Source of the DNA: an uncultured Roseovarius sp. | GTDB lineage: Bacteria; Pseudomonadota; Alphaproteobacteria; Rhodobacterales; Rhodobacteraceae | NCBI GenBank assembly: GCA_913055965.1 | Contig: CAJXKX010000124.1 | Location: 1 to 6,454, forward strand | Length of the DNA stretch: 6,454 nt | Direction: 5' to 3' | Part shown: piece after piece, positions 1 through 5,590 of the stretch | Position numbering within the stretch: position 1 is the stretch's first letter | Layout of the letters: each line of letters starts with the position of its first letter | Translations under genes and position numbers: made by a program | The notes under the pieces: model-generated | Told to the model about the DNA's origin: nothing | Seen by the model: only the letters and a program-made list of their open reading frames with translations | Databases searched by the model: none

Positions 1-2
1 TC

Positions 3-119
3 CGGCTCGAGGGCGATCTCGACGAGGACCAGCGTGCCCGGCTGATGGAGATCGCCGACCGCTGCCCCGTCCACCGCACGCTGGAGCAAAGCGCGGTGGT
101 CGAGACGCGGGCAGGCTAG
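3..119 (+). CDS. OsmC-family protein, C-terminal fragment
   Basis: The window opens inside this gene; only the last 38 residues and the TAG stop are present. The tail contains the block IADRCPVHRTLE, which matches the conserved C-terminal helix of OsmC/Ohr-type proteins, where the cysteine of 'CPVHRTL' is one of the two redox-active cysteines. Family members detoxify organic hydroperoxides or other electrophiles in the cytoplasm. In the YhfA-like subgroup the domain can also be fused behind an alpha/beta hydrolase, and the fragment cannot distinguish these. It lies 136 bases before mscL on the same strand. No terminator with a T-run is visible after it. The family call rests on this one motif and the position of the stop. 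Confidence 0.7.
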   Translation, partial: RLEGDLDEDQRARLMEIADRCPVHRTLEQSAVVETRAG

Positions 120-255
120 CCGGGAGGGGGATTGCCGCCTGCATTTTCCCCGTCCGCACCCGGGCGTTTTCGCCCCCCCTGCCCCGCGATCCGTGCTACA
201 TCGCCGCGGTGGCGGCACGCCGTGCGCGCCCGGCATCTGCGTGAAAGGGATGATC

Positions 256-678
256 ATGTTGCAGGAATTCAAGGAGTTCATCGCCAGGGGCAATGTCATG
301 GACATGGCCGTCGGCATCATCATCGGCGCGGCCTTCACCGCGATCGTCGGATCGCTCGTGTCCGATCTCATCAACCCGATCATCAGCCTGTTCCTCGGCG
401 GGATCGACTTTTCCGGGCTCTACCTGCTGCTCGGCTCGGGCGAATACGCCTCCATCGCCGCCGCCGAAGAGGCGGGCGCGGCGGTCTTTGCCTATGGCCG
501 CTTCATCATGGCCGTGATCAACTTCCTGATCATCGCCTGGGTCGTGTTCCTGCTGGTCAAGGCCGTGAACCGTGTGAGCGCCGCCGCCAGCCGCCCCGAG
601 CCGGAGCCCGCGCCCGCCGAGCCGGCCCCGACCGAGCTCGATATCCTGATGGAAATCCGCGACGCCCTGAAGAAGTGA
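256..678 (+). CDS. mscL: Large-conductance mechanosensitive channel MscL
   Basis: This is the inner-membrane tension-gated channel that opens under hypo-osmotic shock and releases small solutes. The 140-residue product has the family layout: an amphipathic N-terminal helix (MLQEFKEFIARGN, residues 1-13), a glycine-rich pore helix TM1 (about 15-44), a periplasmic loop with GGIDFSGL (48-55), TM2 (about 80-104), a Pro/Glu/Ala linker (114-125) and a final cytoplasmic helix ending EIRDALKK (133-140). Length is normal for the family (about 136-150). Start choice: ATG codons lie at 250 and 256, and a GTG at 193 is also in frame. The AAAGGG at 244-249 sits six bases before 256 but directly abuts 250, and family proteins begin close to 'EFKEF', so 256 is preferred. 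No clear promoter was found in the 136 bases upstream. It converges with rlmH. Confidence 0.96.
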   Translation: MLQEFKEFIARGNVMDMAVGIIIGAAFTAIVGSLVSDLINPIISLFLGGIDFSGLYLLLGSGEYASIAAAEEAGAAVFAYGRFIMAVINFLIIAWVVFLLVKAVNRVSAAASRPEPEPAPAEPAPTELDILMEIRDALKK

Positions 679-703
679 CACGGGCCCGCGGATGCGGCGG
701 ACA

Positions 704-729
704 GGCGGCAGGCCCTGCCCCTGCCCGCC
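704..729. terminator. Bulged hairpin between convergent mscL and rlmH
   Basis: GGCGGCAGG (704-712) can pair with CCTGCCCGCC (720-729), giving nine base pairs with one bulged C at 726 and a seven-base loop. It fills the gap between the mscL stop (676-678) and the rlmH stop (complement of 730-732), where a shared bidirectional terminator would be expected. Neither strand has a T-run after the stem, so it is not a classical intrinsic terminator. The terminator role is inferred from position. In DNA this GC-rich such stems also arise by chance. Confidence 0.35.
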
Positions 730-1200
730 TCATGCGCGGTGATAGGGGCTGCCGGCAAGGATCGAGGCGGCGCGGTAGAGCTGTTCGCAGAGCATCACGC
801 GGGCCAGCATATGCGGCCAGACCATGCGCCCGAAGGACAGCAGCAGATCGGCGCGCGACCGCAGGTCCGGTGCCAGACCGTCGGCCCCGCCGATGACGAA
901 GGCCACGTCGCCGCGCCCGCCATCGCGCCACCCGGCGAGCCTGTCGGCGAAGTCCGGCGAACTCATGACCTGCCCCCGCTCGTCGAGCGCCACCACCACC
1001 GCGCCGCGCGGAATCGCCCGGTCGAGAAGGGCCGCCTCGGCCTCCATGCCGCCGCCCTTGCGGTCCTCTACCTCGTGCATGTCGAGCGGCCCGAGCCCCA
1101 GTGCGCGCCCGGTCCGGTCGAAACGGGTGGTGTAATCGTCGATCAGCGCGCGTTCCGGGCCGGTGCGCAACCGGCCCACCGCGCAGACATGCACGCGCAT
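730..1200 (-). CDS. rlmH: 23S rRNA (pseudouridine1915-N3) methyltransferase RlmH
   Basis: RlmH is a cytoplasmic homodimeric SPOUT-fold enzyme. It uses S-adenosylmethionine to methylate pseudouridine 1915 in helix 69 of 23S rRNA, acting late on assembled 70S ribosomes. The 156-residue length is normal for the family. Conserved blocks are visible in order: ALDERG (71-76), the SAM-knot segment FVIGGADGL (101-109), the catalytic-region stretch SFGRMVWPH (122-130), CEQLYRA (138-144) and the C-terminal YHRA (153-156). The ATG immediately follows the TGA of rsfS with no intervening base, and no strong ribosome-binding site precedes it. Translation is therefore probably coupled to rsfS. The rsfS-rlmH order is a common conserved pairing in bacteria. 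Confidence 0.96.
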   Translation of the reverse strand: MRVHVCAVGRLRTGPERALIDDYTTRFDRTGRALGLGPLDMHEVEDRKGGGMEAEAALLDRAIPRGAVVVALDERGQVMSSPDFADRLAGWRDGGRGDVAFVIGGADGLAPDLRSRADLLLSFGRMVWPHMLARVMLCEQLYRAASILAGSPYHRA

Positions 1201-1605
1201 TCAGCCCCGGGCCGACGCCTGCCCGGCGGGCAGCCACATCTTTTCGAGCTGGTAGAAGTCGCGCACCTCGGGGCGGAAGACATGGACGATCACGTCGCCC
1301 GTGTCGATCAGCACCCAGTCGCCGGTGTCGCGGCCCTCGGTGCGCGCGGCGACGCCATGCTCGCGCTTCAGCCGCTCCACCAGCTTCTCCGAGATCGCCG
1401 AGACCTGGCGCGAGGACCGGCCCGAGGCGATCACCATGTAATCGCCCATCGCCGTCTTGCCGCGCAGATCGATCTGCACGACATCTTCGGCCTTGTCATC
1501 GTCGAGGGACTGCAGGATGGCGGCAAGCTGCGCTTCGCCATCGGCGTGCTGCGGCGGGGTCATGCAGGCCGCCGCGGAATCAGCGGCAGGGGCCGCGTGA
1601 GACAT
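1201..1605 (-). CDS. rsfS: Ribosome silencing factor RsfS
   Basis: RsfS (Iojap/YbeB family) binds protein L14 on the 50S subunit and blocks joining to the 30S subunit, lowering translation when nutrients are short. The 134-residue product carries the family domain at about 26-125, with SGRSSRQV (61-68), DWVLID (96-101), GDVIVHVF (103-110) and the C-terminal FYQLEKMW (117-124). The first 25 residues are a low-complexity Ala/Pro extension that the E. coli protein lacks. The start is uncertain. ATG 1605 has its nearest good ribosome-binding site (AAGGAGG, 1629-1623) 17 bases away. An in-frame CTG at 1614 is eight bases from that site. An internal ATG at 1563 overlaps the stop of a short leader frame. 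It is followed without a gap by rlmH. nadD, often the upstream neighbour, is replaced here by an MscS-type gene. Confidence 0.92.
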   Translation of the reverse strand: MSHAAPAADSAAACMTPPQHADGEAQLAAILQSLDDDKAEDVVQIDLRGKTAMGDYMVIASGRSSRQVSAISEKLVERLKREHGVAARTEGRDTGDWVLIDTGDVIVHVFRPEVRDFYQLEKMWLPAGQASARG

Positions 1606-1622
1606 GAGAGACAGGACATCGT

Positions 1623-1629
1623 CCTCCTT
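1623..1629 (-). promoter_or_regulatory. Strong Shine-Dalgarno ahead of rsfS
   Basis: On the minus strand AAGGAGG occupies 1629-1623. It is 17 bases from the annotated rsfS ATG (1605), further than usual. It is well spaced (8 bases) for an in-frame CTG at 1614, and close (3 bases) to an out-of-frame ATG at 1619 that opens a 19-residue leader frame. It is listed because it bears on the choice of rsfS start. Confidence 0.5.
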
Positions 1630-1668
1630 CGCTACGCACCGCAAAGCCCCGGTGCCGGACATGATCCA

Positions 1669-1697
1669 AAGGTAGCAAGAGAAACGCGACTTTTCAA
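1669..1697 (-). promoter_or_regulatory. Possible sigma-70-type promoter for rsfS-rlmH
   Basis: On the minus strand TTGAAA (1697-1692) resembles a -35 box, five of six matching TTGACA. It is followed 17 bases later by TACCTT (1674-1669), a weak -10 with three of six matches. It lies in the 127-base gap between the MscS-family stop and rsfS, where a promoter for rsfS-rlmH would be expected. The predicted transcription start would fall near 1662. This is consensus matching by eye only. Confidence 0.35.
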
Positions 1698-1732
1698 TGA
1701 AACGCGCGGCCGTGCGGCGGGTTGCGCGGCCG

Positions 1733-3046
1733 TCACCCGCCGCCCTGTGGCTGATCCAGCATCCGCACCTCGCGCTGCGGGAAGGGAATCGAGATGCCAT
1801 GCTCCTGGAACGCGTCCCAGAGCGCCAGGTAGACATTGCCGCGAATGTTGGTCAGCCCCTTGGTCGGATCGCGGATCCAGAAGCGCAGGATGTAATCCAC
1901 GCTGCTGTCGCCGAAACCGGTGATGTGACAGACCGGCGCGGGCTCGGCCAGCACCCGCGCGACCCCGCGCGCGGCCTCGACCGCGATCCGGCGCACCGCG
2001 TGCGGATCGTCGCCGTAGGCGGTGCCGAAATGGATGTCGAGCCGCACGAAATCGTTGGAATGCGACCAGTTGACCACCTGCCCGGTGATCAGGTCCTCGT
2101 TGGGGATGAGGTATTCGCGCCCGTCCCGCGTGGTGATCGAGACGTAGCGCGCACCCAACGAATTGATCCAGCCGAAGGTCTCGCCGAGGCTGATGACGTC
2201 GCCGGGCTTGATCGACTTGTCGAGCAGGATGATGATGCCCGAGACGAGGTTCGACACCACCTTCTGCAACCCGAAACCGAGGCCCACGCCGATCGCGCCC
2301 GACAGCACCGCGAGCCCGGTCAGGTCCACCCCCACGCTGCGCAGCCCGATAAAGAACGCCGCGCCATAGAGCAGTACCTGCAGGACCTTGACCACCAGCA
2401 CCTGCATCGAGGGCGAGATATCGCGATTCCTGCGCACCTGCGCCGCGCTCGCCGTCGAGACGAATCGCGCCAGCGCAAAGAGCACGCCGATCACCAGCGC
2501 GGCCTGCACGACCAGCCAGACCGAAAGCCGCGTCTCGCCAAGCTCGAACGCCCAGCCGTCGAGCAGCGCCCGCGCCTCGTCGGTGAGGTTCAGGATCAGC
2601 AGCGTGGCCCATGTCCAGCCGGCATAGCGCACCAGCGCGCGCAGCACGGAATTGCCGATGAGCCGCGTCACGATGGCGATGGTCAGCCACGCCAGCGCCA
2701 GTTCGGCCACGACCGCGAGCAGGTAGGACCGGCTGGGCCATGTCGTGGCCCGCAGCGCCCAGACGGTCGGCCAGATCAGCGCCACGAAAAAGATCAGCCG
2801 CAGCCGCCGGTGCAGCATGACGAGAATGCGCATCCGCCATTTCGGCCAGCCCTCGCGGCGCCGCATCCAGCGATGCATGCCGGGCCCGGCCACGCGCCCG
2901 GCCGCATGCGCCACCGCAAGAAGCGCCAGCGCGATGCCGACCTGATAGGCGTTCCAGGGTCTCAGCAGGCTGCGCAGGAACAGCTCCGCCTGCGCCCAGA
3001 GCCCGAGCGCGATGTCCTGCGTGAGCGTGACGGCATCGCCTTCCAT
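1733..3046 (-). CDS. MscS-family mechanosensitive ion channel
   Basis: This 437-residue integral membrane protein belongs to the small-conductance mechanosensitive channel family, homo-heptameric valves in the inner membrane. It is longer than E. coli MscS (286) because of extra N-terminal helices. Hydrophobic segments lie at about 34-50, 83-98, 107-128, 139-155, 175-195 and 214-236, followed by the pore-lining helix at 245-275. The pore helix shows the family signature: alternating Gly/Ala residues (SGAIGVGLGFGLQ, 249-261), then VVSNLVSGIIILLDKSIKPGD. The cytoplasmic beta domain follows (about 276-340, with YLIPNEDL at 312-319), then the alpha/beta cage domain to about 425. ATG 3046 is the first start in frame, with a poor ribosome-binding site. 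It is divergent from the deacetylase gene. With mscL it makes two osmotic release channels in under 3 kb. The exact subfamily is not assigned. Confidence 0.93.
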   Translation of the reverse strand: MEGDAVTLTQDIALGLWAQAELFLRSLLRPWNAYQVGIALALLAVAHAAGRVAGPGMHRWMRRREGWPKWRMRILVMLHRRLRLIFFVALIWPTVWALRATTWPSRSYLLAVVAELALAWLTIAIVTRLIGNSVLRALVRYAGWTWATLLILNLTDEARALLDGWAFELGETRLSVWLVVQAALVIGVLFALARFVSTASAAQVRRNRDISPSMQVLVVKVLQVLLYGAAFFIGLRSVGVDLTGLAVLSGAIGVGLGFGLQKVVSNLVSGIIILLDKSIKPGDVISLGETFGWINSLGARYVSITTRDGREYLIPNEDLITGQVVNWSHSNDFVRLDIHFGTAYGDDPHAVRRIAVEAARGVARVLAEPAPVCHITGFGDSSVDYILRFWIRDPTKGLTNIRGNVYLALWDAFQEHGISIPFPQREVRMLDQPQGGG

Positions 3047-3130
3047 CCGGCAAGACTGGCATGCGGCCCGCGTCCGGGCAAGGCGGCACTGGACAAGGGC
3101 CGGGAATCCGGGTCTTTTCCCGCCCCATAC

Positions 3131-3137
3131 GGAGGAG
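3131..3137 (+). promoter_or_regulatory. Ribosome-binding site of the deacetylase gene
   Basis: GGAGGAG lies four bases before ATG 3142 and decides that start over earlier in-frame candidates from 3061. A weak promoter-like pair lies upstream: TGGACA at 3090-3095, then 17 bases, then TCTTTT at 3113-3118. It would place the transcript start just before this site, but the -10 match is poor. Confidence 0.7.
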
Positions 3138-3141
3138 CGTC

Positions 3142-4071
3142 ATGACCACAGCCCTGATCACCCATCCCGATTGCCTGAAGCACGAAACGCCCGCGGGCCA
3201 TCCCGAGCAGGTGGCGCGGCTTGCCCGCGTGCTCGCGGCGCTGGAGGGCAAGGCGCTGACGCATGTCAAGGCCCCGCTGGCCGCCGAGGACGATCTCTTG
3301 CGCGTGCACCCCAAGTCATACGTGGACAGCATCCGCGCCGCCGCCCCGTCGGAGGGGCTGGTGCAGATCGACGCCGATACGTGGATGTCGCCCGGCAGCC
3401 TCGCTGCCGCGCATCGCGCGGCGGGCGGTGCCGTGCGGGCGGTGGACATGGTGCTCGGCGGCGAGGCGGGCAACGCCTTTGTCGCCACCCGCCCCCCCGG
3501 CCACCATGCCGAGCGCGAGACGGCGATGGGCTTTTGCCTCTTCGGCAACGTGGCGCTGGCGGCGAAACACGCGTTGGATCACCACGGGCTGCGCCGGGTC
3601 GCGGTGGTGGATTTCGACGTGCATCACGGCAACGGCACGCAGGACCTGCTCGAGGACGACGCCCGCGCCTTTTTCGTCTCGTCGCACCAGTTTCCGCTCT
3701 GGCCCGGCTCCGGCACGGCGGACGAGACCGGGCCGCACGGCACGGTGATGAACCTGCCGATTCCGCCCGGCACCGGCTCTGACGAGTTCCGGCGGCTCTA
3801 CGAGGAACGGGTCTTTCCCCGGATCGAGGCGTTCACCCCCGACCTGATCCTCGTCTCGGCGGGGTTCGACGCGCATCGCGCCGACCCGCTGGCCGACCTG
3901 CGGCTGGAAACCGCGGATTTCACCTGGATCACCGGGCGGCTCTGCGATCTGGCTGACAGCCTGTGCGGCGGCCGGCTGGTGAGCGTCATGGAGGGCGGCT
4001 ACGATCTCGACGCATTGGCCGAGAGCGCCGCGGCGCATGTCGACGTGCTGATCGCGCGCGGGGCGGGCTGA
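3142..4071 (+). CDS. Histone-deacetylase-family amidohydrolase
   Basis: This 309-residue cytoplasmic zinc hydrolase belongs to the HDAC/AcuC/acetylpolyamine-amidohydrolase superfamily, which removes acetyl groups from lysine side chains, polyamines or similar amides. Catalytic features are complete: RPPGHHA (117-123) with the paired histidines H121/H122, DFDVHHGNGTQ (157-167) supplying zinc ligands D159 and H161, SAGFDAHRADPL (239-250) with the third ligand D243, and the GGY loop (285-287) with the transition-state tyrosine Y287. SSHQFPLWPGSG (180-191) is typical of the class II-like bacterial branch. The true substrate cannot be read from sequence. The start is fixed by GGAGGAG four bases upstream. 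The hybrid MFS/alkyltransferase gene follows after five bases, so the two are probably co-transcribed. Confidence 0.94.
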   Translation: MTTALITHPDCLKHETPAGHPEQVARLARVLAALEGKALTHVKAPLAAEDDLLRVHPKSYVDSIRAAAPSEGLVQIDADTWMSPGSLAAAHRAAGGAVRAVDMVLGGEAGNAFVATRPPGHHAERETAMGFCLFGNVALAAKHALDHHGLRRVAVVDFDVHHGNGTQDLLEDDARAFFVSSHQFPLWPGSGTADETGPHGTVMNLPIPPGTGSDEFRRLYEERVFPRIEAFTPDLILVSAGFDAHRADPLADLRLETADFTWITGRLCDLADSLCGGRLVSVMEGGYDLDALAESAAAHVDVLIARGAG

Positions 4072-4076
4072 GGCAC

Positions 4077-4934
4077 ATGCGCGCCGGGCTGATCCTGCTG
4101 TGCCTCGCCTATGTGCTGAGCCAGTTCTTCCGCGCCTTCCTCGCCGTGCTGAGCGGGCCGCTGGAGCGTGATCTGGGGGCGACGCCCGACGATCTCGCCT
4201 TTGCCTCAGGGCTGTGGTTCCTGGTGTTCGCCGCGATGCAGATCCCCGTCGGCTGGGCGCTCGACCGGGTGGGTCCGCGCCGCACCGCCGCGGTGCTGCT
4301 GCTGATCGGCGGCGGCGGGGGCGCGGCGCTCTTTGCCGTGGCCACGACGCCTCTGCATGTGAGCCTCGCGATGGCGCTCATCGGGGTGGGCTGCGCGCCG
4401 GTGCTGATGGCCTCCTACTACATCTTCGCGCGGCAGTTCCCGCCCGCCCGCTTCGCGACGCTGGCGGCGCTGATGCTGGGCGTGGGATCGGTGGGCAATC
4501 TCGTCGCCTCCTACCCGATGGCCTTCGCCGCCGAAACGGGGGCCGAACCGGCGATGGAGGACATGCGGTCGCGCTGGCCCGGGGCGCGCTTCGTCGAGGA
4601 TCCGGGGGCGCTGCGCGCCGATGTCGATGCGGCTTTCGACCGGACCGGCGAAGCGCGGGTTCACCTGATCGGGGCGCCGTTCCAGATCAAGGTGTGGGAG
4701 GCGCTGATCACCATACCCTCCGGCCAGGTGACGACCTATTCCGAGCTGGCCTGTGCCGTCGGCAACCCGCGTGCGGTGCGCGCCGTGGGCACCGCCGTAG
4801 GGCGCAACCCGGTAAGCTGGCTCATCCCCTGCCACCGTGCGCTGCGCAAGTCCGGGGGGCTCGGGGGCTATCACTGGGGCCTGCCGGTCAAGCGCGCGCT
4901 TCTGGCCTGGGAGGCGGCGCGCGACGAGGCGTGA
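4077..4934 (+). CDS. In-frame fusion: MFS transporter N-terminus to Ada/Ogt alkyltransferase catalytic domain
   Basis: One open frame of 285 residues joins two unrelated proteins. Residues 1-147 are the start of a major facilitator transporter, with five hydrophobic helices (about 4-25, 41-60, 71-90, 93-116, 126-147) and the loop 2-3 motif GWALDRVGPRRT (59-70). From about 150 on it is methylated-DNA-protein-cysteine methyltransferase: HLIGAPFQIKVWEAL (196-210), IPSGQVTTYSELA (213-225), the DNA-binding helix RAVRAVGTA (232-240), GRNP (242-245), the acceptor site PCHR with C252, and GGLGGYHWGLP (260-270). The MFS part lacks about seven helices. The alkyltransferase part lacks the AraC-type regulatory domain and the start of its N-terminal subdomain that Ada-like relatives carry. 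The joint falls on MAFAAETG (148-155), a peptide that both parents plausibly contain. ATG 4077 is five bases after the deacetylase stop. Either a deletion product or an assembly error; repair activity is uncertain. Confidence 0.85.
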   Translation: MRAGLILLCLAYVLSQFFRAFLAVLSGPLERDLGATPDDLAFASGLWFLVFAAMQIPVGWALDRVGPRRTAAVLLLIGGGGGAALFAVATTPLHVSLAMALIGVGCAPVLMASYYIFARQFPPARFATLAALMLGVGSVGNLVASYPMAFAAETGAEPAMEDMRSRWPGARFVEDPGALRADVDAAFDRTGEARVHLIGAPFQIKVWEALITIPSGQVTTYSELACAVGNPRAVRAVGTAVGRNPVSWLIPCHRALRKSGGLGGYHWGLPVKRALLAWEAARDEA

Positions 4935-4996
4935 GACCCGAGCGGAACGCCGCCATCGGCGCGATCCCGCTGCCCCCCACCTTTTCCCTGTCACGC

Positions 4997-5018
4997 CGGG
5001 GCCTTATGGTGGGCCCCG
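4997..5018. repeat. Inverted repeat upstream of the lipoprotein gene
   Basis: CGGGGCC (4997-5003) and GGCCCCG (5012-5018) form a perfect seven-base-pair stem with an eight-base loop (TTATGGTG). There is no T-run, so terminator function for the upstream gene pair is doubtful. A weak promoter-like pair, TTTTCC (4982-4987) and TATGGT (5005-5010) with 17-base spacing, overlaps it. It could therefore instead be an operator. Both readings are speculative. Confidence 0.3.
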
Positions 5019-5049
5019 AAGATCGGGTACCCATGGAAAGGTCCACGTC

Positions 5050-5295
5050 ATGAAGATTCTCAAACCAGCGCTGGCACTGCCGCTTGTCTCGGCGCTCGCG
5101 CTCGCCGGCTGCGAAACGATGGGGCAGCGCGAAGCCACCGGGGCGGCCACCGGCGCGAGACGGGCGGCGACGCGGAGAGGGGGCACATGGGCTTCATGTC
5201 CGGCTGGCCGCCATCATGTCGGGGCCGCCGCACCTCGTCGCGCATGGGTGTCCGGCCCGGTTGCTGGTCTGGCTGTCAGAGGGGCGCGACCATGA
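5050..5295 (+). pseudogene. Small lipoprotein, N-terminus intact, remainder disrupted
   Basis: The first 36 residues are a clear bacterial lipoprotein start: a basic N-terminus (MKILK), a hydrophobic core (PALALPLVSALALA) and the lipobox LAGC with the lipidated C21. ETMGQREATGAATGA follows, the typical opening of glycine-zipper surface-antigen-like lipoproteins of alphaproteobacteria. GGAAAGG (5035-5041) is a good ribosome-binding site eight bases before ATG 5050. After about 5157 the frame turns into Arg/Pro/Gly-rich text with tryptophans and no zipper, and runs to a chance TGA at 5293-5295. In the -1 frame from 5157 the codons read ETGGDAERG, which resembles the expected continuation, but this also fails after nine residues. 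A frameshift followed by a rearrangement or poor sequence would explain it. Functional product unlikely. Confidence 0.6.
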
Positions 5296-5362
5296 TGGGC
5301 AGATGGCCCACCTCGATCCCCACGGCGCCGGCACCACCCCCCACCCCGGCGTGCTCCACAAG
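5158..5362. other. Non-coding or junction stretch between two unlike gene sets
   Basis: No recognisable protein, RNA gene or mobile-element end was found in these 205 bases on either strand. All frames read as GC-driven filler rich in Arg, Pro, Gly and Trp. The left edge is where the lipoprotein stops making sense. The right edge is where the thymidine kinase sequence begins. No terminal inverted repeats, target-site duplication or tRNA end was seen at either edge. Confidence 0.5.
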
Positions 5363-5590
5363 GTCCGCTCCCTGCTCGCCAAGGCCGAGTCGGTCGAGAA
5401 GCTCACGGCCATCTGCCGCTGCGGCCGCGCGGCGACGCGTACCCAACGCCTCATCGGAGGCCACCCCGCGCACTACGACGATCCCGTCATCCTGGTCGGC
5501 GCCACCGAGTCGTACGAACCGCGCTGTCGGTCCTGTCACCGCGTGCCGCGGGACGAGCGGGTCACGCCGCTGTTCGCGCCGGTGGGATGA
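5363..5590 (+). pseudogene. tdk: Thymidine kinase, C-terminal fragment
   Basis: This frame encodes about 75 residues matching the C-terminal third of type II thymidine kinase, the salvage enzyme that phosphorylates thymidine with ATP. Recognisable parts are LLAKAESVEKLTAICRCG, with cysteines at 5414-5416 and 5420-5422, then TQRLIGG, DDPVILVGATESYEPRC and CRSCH. Together these form the lasso loop that covers the thymine base and the structural zinc site. A whole enzyme is about 190-200 residues. The ATP-binding P-loop, the magnesium-binding DE box and the catalytic glutamate are absent, and the frame upstream (to 5084) bears no resemblance to them. It therefore cannot be an active kinase. No start codon or ribosome-binding site belongs to it, and the left end given is the visible edge of similarity. 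Its TGA overlaps the next gene's ATG. Confidence 0.75.

Noticed and set aside
193..255. Upstream GTG start that would extend MscL by 21 residues
   Set aside because: The extension is Arg/Gly/Cys-rich and unlike any MscL N-terminus, and the ribosome-binding site sits next to 250-256.
739..1923. Long open frame opposite rlmH and rsfS
   Set aside because: It is His/Arg/Pro-rich antisense of two well-recognised genes and has no family features; high GC keeps such frames open.
1697..3145. Long open frame opposite the MscS-family gene
   Set aside because: Antisense of a clear membrane protein, composed of His, Asp, Arg and Gln-rich shadow text with no ribosome-binding site.
5025..5032. Palindrome GGGTACCC before the lipoprotein ribosome-binding site
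   Set aside because: An eight-base palindrome is expected by chance in GC-rich DNA, and no second copy was seen nearby.
5084..5362. Continuous frame upstream of the thymidine kinase fragment as its own N-terminus
   Set aside because: It lacks the P-loop, DE box and any thymidine kinase-like residues, and its first part overlaps the lipoprotein signal sequence in another frame.
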